Source: Stenotrophomonas maltophilia (GTDB lineage: Bacteria > Pseudomonadota > Gammaproteobacteria > Xanthomonadales > Xanthomonadaceae). Taken from it: a stretch of 64,000 nt of DNA. The notes under the pieces are model-generated. The model had not been told where the DNA came from. It saw nothing but the letters and a program-made list of their open reading frames with translations, and searched no databases. Below, piece after piece: positions 1 to 8,656 of this stretch (position 1 is the first letter of the stretch; every line of letters begins with the position of its first letter). A program made the position numbers and the translations under genes. The stretch is from NCBI RefSeq assembly GCF_039555535.1, contig NZ_CP154630.1, forward strand, positions 2,245,001 to 2,309,000. The letters run 5' to 3'.

Positions 1-2067
1 GTCGTAGCGGCCGTTGGCACGGGCATAGCCCAGGCCGAGCCGGCTGTCGCCAAGCCGCAACCGCAGGTTGCTTTCAAAGCCCTCCACGCGGGTCGCCTGG
101 CGCTGCACTGCGTAAGCATCGATGCCCGGGTCATAGACCAGCACCGAACCCAGCTTCGATTCGGAGGTGTAGTAGGCGATGTCACTGCTGAAGCGGCCAT
201 CGTCATACTCCAGGCCGATCTCGCGGTTGTCCGACACCACCGGCGACAGGTCGATGAGGCTCTCGACGCGCTGGCCGTCGCGGTTGATCGCGCGCAGCAC
301 GCGGCCGACGTCGGCCACGGTGTATCCCTCCGAGTAGGAGGCATAGGCGTTGAGACGATCGTTGATGTACCAGACCGCGCCGAAGTTGGGCAGGGTTTCG
401 CTCATGGTCGGCTTGCCGCCGGTCACCTTGCGCGCGCCATAGCGGGGCAGGGTGGTGTAGTCGCCCACCTCCAGCTCACCCTTTTCGTAGCGCAGGCCGC
501 CGGACAGCATCAGGTGGTCGGTTGGCCACCAGTGCAGCTGCAGCAGCGGCGACAGGCTCTGGTAGGTAGTCAGCGGTACCCAGTTCATGCCGCTGGCCAG
601 CAGCACCTGGTGGGTGCGGTCACGCAGGCCGTCCAGGCCCAAGGTCACATCCAGCGTGGTATCGGCGATGCGGCTCCAGCTCTGGGTCAGCTTGAAGCCG
701 CGCTTGTCCGATTCGTTCTGGGTCTGGTCCCAGGCGGCATTGGCACCGGTATTGCCCCACGGGTCCCACTGGCTGGCGCCATAGCGTCCCTCGAAGTCGA
801 CCGCGAACGCCTGCGCCTGGAAGCGGCCACCGAGCAGGTCTGCGGCGCTGTAGTCCACGGTCAGCGAGCGCGAGCGGTTCATCGGTGGGTCCAGCGGCGT
901 GTCACCGCGCACCGAAATCGTCGGGCGGCCGGTGCGGAAATCGCCATTCACCGCGAAGTAGTTGTCCAGCCCGCGCAGCTCGTAGCGGTTGGCCATCACC
1001 TGCAGGCGCTGGCCTTCGGCAATGTTCCAGCCCAGCTTGGCGAACACGTTCGATGAGGTCGAGTCCATCAGCTCGCCCTGCGCGTTGGTGCCGATCGATC
1101 GGCCCTCGCCGTCGTGGTACAGGCCCTGCTTCTCATAGGCCAGGCCGGCAACCAGGTCGAACTGTTCGCCGCGCACGCCCACCAGGGCCGAGCCGCGCTG
1201 GCCATTGTCGTCGTGGCGGCTGGGCAGGGCGGAGCTGTAGCTGACATTGGTGTCGAGCAGGAAGGCACCCGGCTCGCTGGGCGCGCTGCGGGTGATGATG
1301 TTGACGATGCCACCGGTACCGCCGATGCCCTGCAGCGCGTTGGCGCCGTGGATGACCTCGATGCGCTCGATCATCGCCGGGTCGATGGTGTGCGAATCCC
1401 GTGAGCCGTCACGCAGGGGGGTGGACTGTGGCACGCCGTCGACCATGTAGAGGATGCCGCGGCCACGCATGGTTTCGCCGTAGTTGGACATCTTCTCGCG
1501 CGCCGGGGCAAACGCCGGGATCTGTGACGAGAGCACCCGCGACACATCCGAACCCAATGCCAGCTGCTGGGCGATGTCCTCGCGGGTCAGCACCGTGATG
1601 GTGTTGGGCATCGCCGTCTCGCCCTGCGGCATGCGAGCGGTCGAGGCCGAGACCGTGACACGGGCCAGCGAGGTCGGATTGGCCGGTGCGGCGGGGCGTA
1701 TCGTTGCGTCGGGCCTGGCCTTGGTCTGTGCGGCAGTTGCACTGACCACGAATACCCCGGGGACGCGTTCCTGCAGGGTCAGGTCGTGGCCCTGCAACAG
1801 GCGTTGCAGCGCATCGCGCGGTGCATAGCGCCCATCCAGTGCCGGCGCGCTGCGGCCACTCACACTGTCGGCGGCGAACAACAGCTGGATGCCACTCTGG
1901 CGCGCGAGCGCATTGAGCGACGCATGCAGCGGGCCGGCGGGCAGGTGAAGCTCGACGAGCGCGGATGCAGCGCTCTGCGCCATGGTAGGCAGGGCCGTGC
2001 ACAGGCAGGCGGCGAGCAGGGCAGGGGCCAGCCGGCGCAGGGCGGCAGGTGGGACAGGGCGGGTCAT
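1..2067 (-). CDS. TonB-dependent siderophore receptor, FecA type (3' end outside window)
   Basis: Outer-membrane TonB-dependent receptor that should import a ferric chelate and signal its presence inward. The ATG at 2067 opens a Sec signal peptide (about residues 1-31, ending near TMAQSA), then a secretin/TonB N-terminal (STN) domain at about 35-110, then the plug (VTVSASTARMPQGE onward, with the ERIEVIHGANALQG plug signature) and barrel strands. 689 codons lie in the window and the C-terminus runs off the left edge. The STN domain is the part that, in the FecA/FpvA family, contacts a FecR anti-sigma protein; the fecI- and fecR-like genes directly upstream fit that. The substrate cannot be named from sequence. 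The 70 bp between fecR and this start hold no obvious promoter, so it is probably the third gene of the operon. Confidence 0.93.
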   Translation of the reverse strand, partial: MTRPVPPAALRRLAPALLAACLCTALPTMAQSAASALVELHLPAGPLHASLNALARQSGIQLLFAADSVSGRSAPALDGRYAPRDALQRLLQGHDLTLQERVPGVFVVSATAAQTKARPDATIRPAAPANPTSLARVTVSASTARMPQGETAMPNTITVLTREDIAQQLALGSDVSRVLSSQIPAFAPAREKMSNYGETMRGRGILYMVDGVPQSTPLRDGSRDSHTIDPAMIERIEVIHGANALQGIGGTGGIVNIITRSAPSEPGAFLLDTNVSYSSALPSRHDDNGQRGSALVGVRGEQFDLVAGLAYEKQGLYHDGEGRSIGTNAQGELMDSTSSNVFAKLGWNIAEGQRLQVMANRYELRGLDNYFAVNGDFRTGRPTISVRGDTPLDPPMNRSRSLTVDYSAADLLGGRFQAQAFAVDFEGRYGASQWDPWGNTGANAAWDQTQNESDKRGFKLTQSWSRIADTTLDVTLGLDGLRDRTHQVLLASGMNWVPLTTYQSLSPLLQLHWWPTDHLMLSGGLRYEKGELEVGDYTTLPRYGARKVTGGKPTMSETLPNFGAVWYINDRLNAYASYSEGYTVADVGRVLRAINRDGQRVESLIDLSPVVSDNREIGLEYDDGRFSSDIAYYTSESKLGSVLVYDPGIDAYAVQRQATRVEGFESNLRLRLGDSRLGLGYARANGRYD

Positions 2068-2137
2068 GCAGGGTCCTTCGGAGGGGTTCAGGCAGCTGCC
2101 GGATGGGACGACGTGCAACCCACCCTCGCGTGCGCAA

Positions 2138-2989
2138 TCAATCGCGTGCGCGCAGATGCAGGCTGCCATCGCTGGCCGTGTGCACCTGCACCGGCAGGAT
2201 CTCCGGCAACAGTGCAACAGCGGTCTCGGCGTGATCGGCATCGAACACGCCCGAGACCCGTAATGGTCCCAGCTGCGGGTCATCCAGCACGATCGGGCGG
2301 TCGTGATACCGCTGCAGGATGCGCAGCACTTCGGCCAGCGGCAGGCGATCGAACTGCAGGCGGCCATGGGTCCAGTCGGCCCGGTCCGGGCTGACCGGTT
2401 CGGGTGGCGACAACGATCCCGGCTGGGCCAGCATGCGCTGCCCCGGCTTCAGGCGCTGCTCGGCGCCCCGGCCATCCACGCGCACGCCCACCTCGCCGCG
2501 CCACAGGGTGACCTCGCTGAGGTTGCCCTGCCGGTCCACGTCGAACACCGTGCCGTAGTTGCGCACCCGCACCGGCCCGGCCTCGACCTCGAACGGGCGC
2601 CAGCTCGAGTGCTGCACCTGGAAACGGGCCTGGCCCTGCACCAGCACTACCTGTCGCGAGCGAATGTGCCTGCGAACCTGCAGATGGGTACCGGCGTCGA
2701 GCAGGAGATGGCTGCCATCGGGCAGGCGGATGTCGCGGCGTTCGCCCACCACAGTCCGATAGTCGTGCACCTGCCATGCCGGGTCGGCAATGAACACGCC
2801 GGTGGCCGCGATCAGCAGCAGCGGCAGGACGATCTTCGCCGCACGCCCACCGCGACGACGCTGCAGGGCATCCGCGCTGGGCATGGGGAAGCGTTCCTTC
2901 AGGGCGTCGCGATGCTGGTCCAGCACCTGGTCGGTGGTGGCGGGTTGGATCGGCGGTTGCGGTGTGGACGGCGGCGGCTGTGGACTCAT
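2138..2989 (-). CDS. fecR: FecR-family anti-sigma factor / signal transducer
   Basis: Single-span inner-membrane regulator, 283 aa. A cytoplasmic N-terminus (about 1-50), one membrane helix (about 53-70, KIVLPLLLIAATGVFIADP) and a periplasmic FecR domain (VVGERRDIRLPDGSHLLLDAGT onward) are visible, followed by a C-terminal STN-like segment that would meet the receptor's signalling domain. In this family the protein holds the cognate ECF sigma factor inactive, or activates it, depending on receptor occupancy. I chose the ATG at 2989 because it overlaps the sigma-factor stop as ATGA, typical of translational coupling; an in-frame start 24 bases further upstream also exists. Its receptor partner should be the gene that follows. 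Confidence 0.92.
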   Translation of the reverse strand: MSPQPPPSTPQPPIQPATTDQVLDQHRDALKERFPMPSADALQRRRGGRAAKIVLPLLLIAATGVFIADPAWQVHDYRTVVGERRDIRLPDGSHLLLDAGTHLQVRRHIRSRQVVLVQGQARFQVQHSSWRPFEVEAGPVRVRNYGTVFDVDRQGNLSEVTLWRGEVGVRVDGRGAEQRLKPGQRMLAQPGSLSPPEPVSPDRADWTHGRLQFDRLPLAEVLRILQRYHDRPIVLDDPQLGPLRVSGVFDADHAETAVALLPEILPVQVHTASDGSLHLRARD

Positions 2990-3468
2990 CGCAGGCCAGC
3001 CGACAGGTGGCAATCGGCCATGGCCAGGCGCAGGTGGCGCTCCACCGCCTTGAGGCCGATGCCCATGCGCCGGGCGACCTCGGCCTGTGGCAGTTCATGG
3101 ATCTTGTGCAGGATGAAGACCTGCTGGCGGCGGCAGGGCATGCGTTCGATGGTCGCGCCCAGTCGCTGCATGGCCTGCTGTCCCTGCGCCTGCTGCTCCG
3201 GCCCGGGGCGCGGGCAGGCGTCATCGGGCAGCTTGGCACGCCCCTCCACCCAGTGCCGGCGCAGATCCTCGGCGCGGCAGCGGTCCACCGCGGCATCGTG
3301 TGCGATCCGCCGCAGCAGCGCGACCGGTTGCCGTGCGTCATGCGCGACCGGACGCTCCAGCAGGCGCACGCAGACATCGTGCACCACCTCACGGGCCAGC
3401 CCCGGCGAGCGGAAACGGCGGCGCAGATATTCCACCAGTTCCTCGTAATGGCGCACCAGCGAGGACAT
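2986..3468 (-). CDS. fecI: ECF sigma factor, FecI type
   Basis: Extracytoplasmic-function sigma factor of about 160 aa that should direct RNA polymerase to the downstream receptor gene. Region 2 is visible near the N-terminus (YEELVEYLRRRF, then EVVHDVCVRLLE) and region 4 near the C-terminus (MPCRRQQVFILHKIHELPQAEVARRMGIG with its helix-turn-helix). The reading frame is open back to 3606, but that extension is Pro/Arg-rich, unlike the family, and would contain the Fur-like box; the ATG at 3468 (MSSLVRHYEEL) gives the normal FecI length. It is the first gene of a fecI-fecR-receptor operon. Confidence 0.92.
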   Translation of the reverse strand: MSSLVRHYEELVEYLRRRFRSPGLAREVVHDVCVRLLERPVAHDARQPVALLRRIAHDAAVDRCRAEDLRRHWVEGRAKLPDDACPRPGPEQQAQGQQAMQRLGATIERMPCRRQQVFILHKIHELPQAEVARRMGIGLKAVERHLRLAMADCHLSAGLR

Positions 3469-3574
3469 CAACGGCGGCGCAGGCGGGCAGGGAGAGGGCA
3501 GGCGGGGCATCCGGACCGGCAGTGGAAGCAAAGGGCGGGCGCGGGAGGGCATCCCTGCGCGATGACGCAATACT

Positions 3575-3593
3575 AATGGGAACTGTTCTCGTT
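3575..3593. promoter_or_regulatory. Fur-like box upstream of the fecI operon
   Basis: The 19-base sequence aatgggaactgttctcgtt is an inverted repeat (9-1-9) in which seven of nine arm positions pair. It resembles the AATGAGAAT-centre-ATTCTCATT arrangement of Fur operators. It sits about 107 bases before the chosen fecI start, where a promoter would be. Repression by iron-loaded Fur is inferred from family knowledge, not shown. Confidence 0.65.
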
Positions 3594-3711
3594 TGCCATG
3601 TGGCACGCGGGTCGGGATTGTTCGTCGGGGCTGGAAGGTGAAACCACGATCATCGGCTGGAGCGCAGAATCGGCGGCGGCTAGCCTGCCAGCGGGCTCAA
3701 GGAGATGGACC

Positions 3712-3978
3712 ATGCACGTGCTTCTGGTGATGGTGGGTGGGGTGCTGCTGTTGGGCGTGTTCCTGCTGTTCGGGCGGCTGTGGAGCGTAGGCCAGTCGCT
3801 GCTGCCCACGGCCCTGATCGCGTTCATCGCCACCTGGCTGCTGGTGACGGTAGCCAACATGTGGGTGGGCGTGAGCAAGGCCGGTTACGCCGTGCGGGAG
3901 GAACTGCCGATCCTGCTGCTGGTGTTCGCCGTGCCTGCACTGCTGGCGGGCCTGCTGTACTGGCGCCTGGCGCGCTGA
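3712..3978 (+). CDS. Small three-helix membrane protein of unknown function
   Basis: 88 aa, almost wholly hydrophobic. Three membrane helices are predicted by eye: residues 1-20 (MHVLLVMVGGVLLLGVFLLF), 28-52 and 66-86. An AAGGAG Shine-Dalgarno sequence at 3699-3704 lies at proper distance from the ATG at 3712, which decides this start over an in-frame one 114 bases upstream. It ends 9 bases before the LtrA-like gene, so the two are probably co-transcribed. I do not recognise a named family. Confidence 0.8.
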   Translation: MHVLLVMVGGVLLLGVFLLFGRLWSVGQSLLPTALIAFIATWLLVTVANMWVGVSKAGYAVREELPILLLVFAVPALLAGLLYWRLAR

Positions 3979-3987
3979 AGGATGGCC

Positions 3988-5160
3988 ATGAGCACACGAC
4001 TGCGACTGCCCGCCCTGCGTCAGCGCGATGGCCACCACGCCCGCGTGACCTACGAAGAGCTGTTCTTCGACCTCGTCTACGTATTTGCGGTTACCCAGCT
4101 CAGCCATCATCTGCTGCACCACCTGGACCTTGCCGGCGTGATGCAGACGCTGGTGCTGTGGTTCGCTGTCTGGCTGGGCTGGCAATACGCCTGCTGGGTC
4201 AGCAACTGGTTCGATCCGGAGGCGCCACGCATCCGTGGCCTGCTGTTCGTCACCATGCTGCTGGCGCTGCTGATGTCTTCGTCCATCCCCGAGGCCTTTG
4301 CCGATCGCGCCTGGGTGTTTGCCGGGGCCTACGCCACGATGCAGGTCGGGCGCACCGTGTTCGTGCTGCTGGAGGTCGGTCGCGGCCATCCGCTGGCGCC
4401 GAATTTCCGCCGGATGCTGGCCTGGGTCAGCGTCTCGGCGTGCTTCTGGCTGGCCGGGGCGGCCACCGAGGGCAATGCGCGACTTGCGCTGTGGGCGGTG
4501 GCGGTCGCCTGCGAGTATGTCTCGCCGATGTTCGGTTTTGCGTTCCCGGGGCTGGGCCGTTCGCACACCCGTGAGTGGACCATCGAAGGTGGGCACCTGG
4601 CCGAGCGATGCCAGTTGTTCGTCATCGTCGCGCTGGGGGAGACCCTGTTGGCGACGGGGGGCGTACTCAGCGAGATCGAGCACTGGAGCAGCGCTGTGGT
4701 ATCGGCGGTGTTGGCCACCTTCGCCGGGACCATCGCCATGTGGTGGCTGTACTTCGGCATCTCCAGCCGCGACGCCACCGAGGCGATCACCCATGCGGCC
4801 GACCCCGGGCGCATGGGCGCCAACTTCCACTACGTGCATGCACTGCTGATCGCGGGCATCATCGCCACAGCGGTGGGCAATGACCTGGTGATGGATCACC
4901 CGGGCGCGGCGGTCACGCCGGTGTATGCGACGGTGCTGGTGGCTGGGCCGCTGATCTACCTGCTGGGCAGCGCCTTGTACAAGCGGGTGGTCTACGGGCG
5001 TGCGCCCTGGTCGCATCTGTTCGGTGCCGTGGCGCTGGCCGTGCTGGGCGTCGCGCTGACGCAGGCCCATCTGCTGGCTGCCGGCTGGCTGACCAGTGCG
5101 GTGCTGCTGGCCGTGGGACTGATGGACACGCGGTTGAAGCGCCGCCTACAAAGCGCCTGA
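3988..5160 (+). CDS. LtrA family membrane protein (low temperature requirement A)
   Basis: Polytopic inner-membrane protein of 390 aa. The LtrA signatures are clear: VTYEELFFDLVYVFAVTQLSHHL near residue 20 and the HLAERCQLFVIVALGETLLATGG block about residue 205, separated and followed by hydrophobic helices (about ten in total). LtrA was named for a Listeria gene needed for growth in the cold; the biochemical function of the family remains unknown. I chose the ATG at 3988 because the AAGGA at 3977-3981 abuts the alternative ATG at 3982 but is correctly spaced from 3988. Confidence 0.92.
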   Translation: MSTRLRLPALRQRDGHHARVTYEELFFDLVYVFAVTQLSHHLLHHLDLAGVMQTLVLWFAVWLGWQYACWVSNWFDPEAPRIRGLLFVTMLLALLMSSSIPEAFADRAWVFAGAYATMQVGRTVFVLLEVGRGHPLAPNFRRMLAWVSVSACFWLAGAATEGNARLALWAVAVACEYVSPMFGFAFPGLGRSHTREWTIEGGHLAERCQLFVIVALGETLLATGGVLSEIEHWSSAVVSAVLATFAGTIAMWWLYFGISSRDATEAITHAADPGRMGANFHYVHALLIAGIIATAVGNDLVMDHPGAAVTPVYATVLVAGPLIYLLGSALYKRVVYGRAPWSHLFGAVALAVLGVALTQAHLLAAGWLTSAVLLAVGLMDTRLKRRLQSA

Positions 5161-5246
5161 TCCGCACGTTGCCCGGCATTGCTTGCGCAGGCGTGCGACG
5201 GGTGTAGCGTTGGCAACGGGACGCATGGATCCGGGAGAGGCGCAGC

Positions 5247-5681
5247 ATGCAGAACGTTCCGCAGTGGTTGGTGTGGGCCGGGTTGTCGGCGTGCTTCGCC
5301 GCGCTGACCGCGTTGTTCGCCAAGGTGGGCGTGAAGGGCGTCGACTCGGACCTGGCCATGGCGATCCGCACCCTGGTGGTGGCCGCGGTGATCCTGCCGT
5401 TGGTGGTGGTTACCGGCAAATGGTCCAATCCGCTGCTGTTGCCGGGTCGCACCCAGTTGTTCCTGGTGCTGTCTGCACTGGCCACCGGCGCTTCATGGCT
5501 GTTCTACTTCCGCGCGCTGCAAAGTGGTGAGCTGGCCAAGGTCGCGGTGGTCGACAAATTCAGTGTGGTGCTGGTGATCGTGCTGGCCTACCTGCTGCTG
5601 GGCGAACGACCGACCCTGCGGGAATGGAGCGGGATCGGCCTGGTGGTGGCCGGGGTGATCGTGCTGGCGACGAAGAAGTAG
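5247..5681 (+). CDS. EamA-family transporter, single-domain
   Basis: 144 aa with five likely membrane helices, corresponding to one EamA repeat (drug/metabolite transporter superfamily). Motifs include ALFAKVGVKGVDSDLAMAIRTL, the SWLFYFRALQSGELAKVAVVDKFSVVLVI segment and the closing LLLGERPTLREWSGIGLVVAGVIVLA. Typical EamA transporters have two such domains in tandem; one-domain forms such as this must act as dimers or with a partner. A GGGAGAGG ribosome-binding site precedes the ATG. The substrate is unknown. Confidence 0.9.
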   Translation: MQNVPQWLVWAGLSACFAALTALFAKVGVKGVDSDLAMAIRTLVVAAVILPLVVVTGKWSNPLLLPGRTQLFLVLSALATGASWLFYFRALQSGELAKVAVVDKFSVVLVIVLAYLLLGERPTLREWSGIGLVVAGVIVLATKK

Positions 5682-5714
5682 CGGCGTTCAAACCCATCGA
5701 CGAGGGAGAGCAGG

Positions 5715-6107
5715 ATGCAGGGCGAAGCGCACGGAACCTTTAAAGTGAACCTGCTGCCGATCGGTGGCAACGACGGCCCGATCGGGGTGATGTCGATCGA
5801 CAAGGTCTTCCACGGTGACCTGCAGGGCAGCAGCGTCGGCCAGATGCTGGCGTTCCGCAGCCCGGTACAGGGCTCGGCCGGCTACGTGGCCATGGAGCGG
5901 GTGAGTGGCACGCTGGCCGGACGCCAGGGTGCTTTCACGCTGCAGCACAACGGCCTGATGACCCGTGGCAGGCCGGAGCTGAGCGTGGTGGTGGTGCCTG
6001 ACTCGGGCAGTGAGGGGTTGCTCGGCCTGAGCGGCACACTGGAGATCACCATCAGTGAAGGCCGCCACGACTACCGGTTCGCCTATGCATTGCCGGAACC
6101 GGAATAG
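5715..6107 (+). CDS. DUF3224 domain-containing protein
   Basis: 130 aa soluble protein without signal peptide or membrane helix. It consists of one DUF3224 domain: an N-terminal GTFKVNLLPI strand, the SIDKVFHGDLQGSSVGQMLAF block and the closing LGLSGTLEITISEGRHDYRFAY segment. The family is predicted to fold as a small beta-barrel like allene oxide cyclase, but no activity is established. A GAGGGAGAGCAGG ribosome-binding region sits just before the ATG and only 33 bases separate it from the EamA gene, so an operon is likely. Confidence 0.85.
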   Translation: MQGEAHGTFKVNLLPIGGNDGPIGVMSIDKVFHGDLQGSSVGQMLAFRSPVQGSAGYVAMERVSGTLAGRQGAFTLQHNGLMTRGRPELSVVVVPDSGSEGLLGLSGTLEITISEGRHDYRFAYALPEPE

Positions 6108-6120
6108 CCGGCTTCCGGAT

Positions 6121-6762
6121 TCAAGCGCTGCCCGCCTGCAGGCGGTCATACATTCGCACCAGATCCACCAGGGTGCGCGCACCCATCTTGCGCATCACCT
6201 GTGCGCGGCGAACCTTCACCGTGATCTCGCTGACGCCCAGGTCGCCGGCGATCTGCTTGTTGAGACGGCCGCGCACCACGCCATCGACCACCTCGCGCTC
6301 ACCGGTATTGAGTGTGGCCCAGCGCTGTTGCAGCGCGCCCAGTGCTTCGCCCTCGCGGCGCCGCAGGCGGTCGAGCTCGATGCCCTTGTGGATCGCATCG
6401 AGCAGTTCCTGGTCGCGGAAGGGTTTGGTCAGGAACTCGATGGCGCCGTCCTTGATCGCGTTGACGCCCATCGCGATGTCGCCGTGGCCGGTGATGAACA
6501 CCACGGGCAGCTGCAGGCCCAGGCTGCCCATGCTGCGCTGGAACTCCAACCCGCTCTGGCCCGGCATGCGTACGTCCAGCACCAGGCACGCAGGGGTGTC
6601 TTCCAGTTCGTGTTCAAGGAAGGCCTGGGTGGAGGCGAAGGCGCGCACCTGCAGGCCCATCGAGGCCAGCAGGTCTTCCAGCGCCGCGCGCACCGATGGA
6701 TCGTCGTCGACCACGTAGACGATCGGCGCCGGTTCGGCCGCAGGTGCAGGGGGCTTACGCAT
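6121..6762 (-). CDS. Response regulator, FixJ/NarL type
   Basis: 213 aa two-component regulator. Receiver domain at about 12-128 with the acidic pair (VVDDD, 18-21), phospho-acceptor Asp63 (LVLDVRMPG) and the switch Lys in FLTKPF. A linker helix follows, then a LuxR-type helix-turn-helix at about 148-208 (LNTGEREVVDGVVRGRLNKQIAGDLGVSEITVKVRR). The ATG at 6762 overlaps the kinase stop codon by eight bases, so the pair is translationally coupled; an in-frame start 84 bases upstream would lie deep inside the kinase gene. Architecture is that of FixJ/TtrR/TodT regulators. Confidence 0.93.
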   Translation of the reverse strand: MRKPPAPAAEPAPIVYVVDDDPSVRAALEDLLASMGLQVRAFASTQAFLEHELEDTPACLVLDVRMPGQSGLEFQRSMGSLGLQLPVVFITGHGDIAMGVNAIKDGAIEFLTKPFRDQELLDAIHKGIELDRLRRREGEALGALQQRWATLNTGEREVVDGVVRGRLNKQIAGDLGVSEITVKVRRAQVMRKMGARTLVDLVRMYDRLQAGSA

Positions 6763-7810
6763 GAGGGGTATCCAGGGCGACGGGCAGGTCGAAGATGAAG
6801 CAGGCACCGCCGCCTGCGGGGCGTTCGGCGCGGATCTGGCCGTCATTGGCCTCGATCATTGAACGGCTCAGGCTGAGCCCGAGCCCCAAGCCGTGTGACT
6901 TGGTGGTCCAGAAGGCATCGAACACACGCTCGGGATGGTCGGCGGGCAGGCCGACGCCGCGGTCACGCACACTGAGACTGACCCGCTGGCCGTCACGCCG
7001 GGTCAGCAGTGACAGGCGCCGGTCGGCGGCGGGCACGCCTTCCATCGCGTCCACCGCATTGAGGATCAGGTTGCCGATCACCTGCTGCACTTGCACGCGA
7101 TCGGCCTGCACCGGAGGCAGGTCGGCGTCCAGCAGCAGCGCCACGGCCACGCCGTGCTGGTCGAGCTCGCTGCGCGACAGCGCCAGCATTTCCTCCACCG
7201 CCTGGTTCAGATCGAAGGCGCGTCGTTCCGGTGCCGCGCCCTGGGTCAGGCCGCGGATGCGGGCGATCACGTCGCCGGCGCGGTGCGCATCGGCCAGGAT
7301 GCGGGCCACGGTCTGCCGTGCCTTGTCCACGTTCGGCGGGTCCTGTGCCAGCCAGCGCTGGCAGGCTTCGGCGCTGCTGGCGATGGCGGCGAGCGGCTGG
7401 TTCACTTCATGCGCGATGGAGGTGGTGAGCTCGCCCACGGTGGAAGCGCGCGCCACCCGCAGCAGGCGGCCCTGTGCTTCCTGCACGGCGGCCTTGGCCG
7501 CTTCCATGTTCAGGGCGAGGTAGGTGGTGATGCCGATCACCAGCATGCCGATCACCGAGTTGACCAGGCCGATGCGGTAGGTGCCGAAGCGGGTCAGGAA
7601 GAAGCTCAGCCCGGTCAGCGCGATGCAGGCAATGGCCAGGGTGATAAGCCCGCGCGCGCTCAGTACGCGCGACGCGGCGAGGATGACTGCTGCGTAGAAG
7701 CAGGCGGCGGCAACCGCATAATCGGTGACGGTGTCGATCAGGAAGATCGCCGCCATCACGACGATCAGAGCCAGCAGCACCAGCGGGCGGCGGGGCGACA
7801 GCGATGGCAT
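6755..7810 (-). CDS. Membrane sensor histidine kinase, FixL/TodS-like catalytic core
   Basis: 351 aa. Four or five membrane helices fill residues 8-103 and there is no PAS or recognisable extracellular sensor, so the signal may be sensed in the membrane. The HisKA box GELTTSIAHEVNQPLAAI places the phospho-accepting His at about 134; the ATPase domain shows NLILNAVDAM (N box), DRGVGLP (G1) and GLGLGLSLS (G2). The HEVNQPL wording is typical of FixL/DctB-type kinases. It lies 77 bases downstream of the mgtC-like gene on the same strand, so it may be read with the magnesium operon; a direct link to magnesium is inference. Confidence 0.92.
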   Translation of the reverse strand: MPSLSPRRPLVLLALIVVMAAIFLIDTVTDYAVAAACFYAAVILAASRVLSARGLITLAIACIALTGLSFFLTRFGTYRIGLVNSVIGMLVIGITTYLALNMEAAKAAVQEAQGRLLRVARASTVGELTTSIAHEVNQPLAAIASSAEACQRWLAQDPPNVDKARQTVARILADAHRAGDVIARIRGLTQGAAPERRAFDLNQAVEEMLALSRSELDQHGVAVALLLDADLPPVQADRVQVQQVIGNLILNAVDAMEGVPAADRRLSLLTRRDGQRVSLSVRDRGVGLPADHPERVFDAFWTTKSHGLGLGLSLSRSMIEANDGQIRAERPAGGGACFIFDLPVALDTPHA

Positions 7811-7887
7811 CGGGACGGCTCCCTGGCGTGGGCGGAAAGGATAGCAAAGCCGCCATTGGGTGGATGCCGGCCGGCAGTACCGAACCA

Positions 7888-8625
7888 CTATTCCTCCAGG
7901 CTGGCGTTCCAGAACCCCTGCAGTACGCCGGGCGTCGTCGCCAGTGTGGCCAGCACCGCATCGAGCTCACCGGCATCGACGGTGGTGGCATACAGCACCG
8001 CCTCGATCTCCACGTCGCGCTCGCCGAACGGCCGCTGGTCCACCGCGCGCACCGGGTACTGCGCCTGCTCGAGCAGCAGCAACAACCGGTCCAGCACCTC
8101 GGCCTGCTGCTCGCGCTGGCAGACCACGTTGATCGCATAGGTCGCCTCGCTGAACGCTTCCGGCAGTGGCTGCCGCTGGATGCGGTTCACCACGGGCCGA
8201 AGCAAAGTATTGGCGGCCAGCACGAACACCGCCGCCAGTACCGCCTCAGGCAGCAGCTTGATGCCCGCACATGCGCCCACGGCCGCCGATCCCCACAGGG
8301 TGGCGGCGGTGTTCAGGCCGGACACCTGGGCGCCGTCCTTCATGATCGCGCCGGCACCGAGGAAGCCGACGCCGGAGATCACATAGGCAACCACATGCAG
8401 CGGCGACGGCGGGCCGCCGTACAGGTCATGGAAGCGTACCGCCAGATCGACGAACACCGCCGCTCCCACCGCCACCAGCGTGTTGGTACGCAGGCCGGCG
8501 GTGCGTTGCCGCAGCTGCCGTTCCAGGCCGATGATCGTGCCCAGCACGAATGCCACCGACAGGCTGATCAGCGAGCTGAGCGTTGCGCCGGCGTTGAACG
8601 CCGGCAGGTTGGGATTGATGTCCAT
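7888..8625 (-). CDS. MgtC/SapB family membrane protein
   Basis: 245 aa. The N-terminal MgtC/SapB domain (about 15-150) has the conserved LGTIIGLERQLRQRTAGLRTNTLVAVGAA and GVGFLGAGAIMKDG motifs with four to five membrane helices; a C-terminal soluble ACT-like domain (about 160-245) follows, as in Salmonella MgtC. MgtC proteins support survival in low magnesium and in macrophages, in part by inhibiting the F-ATPase rather than by transporting magnesium. It lies 31 bases after the mgtA gene on the same strand, the same linkage seen in enterobacterial mgtCB. Confidence 0.93.
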   Translation of the reverse strand: MDINPNLPAFNAGATLSSLISLSVAFVLGTIIGLERQLRQRTAGLRTNTLVAVGAAVFVDLAVRFHDLYGGPPSPLHVVAYVISGVGFLGAGAIMKDGAQVSGLNTAATLWGSAAVGACAGIKLLPEAVLAAVFVLAANTLLRPVVNRIQRQPLPEAFSEATYAINVVCQREQQAEVLDRLLLLLEQAQYPVRAVDQRPFGERDVEIEAVLYATTVDAGELDAVLATLATTPGVLQGFWNASLEE

Positions 8626-8656
8626 TGTGTTTCTCCCTGGACCAGGCGGCGGGCGC

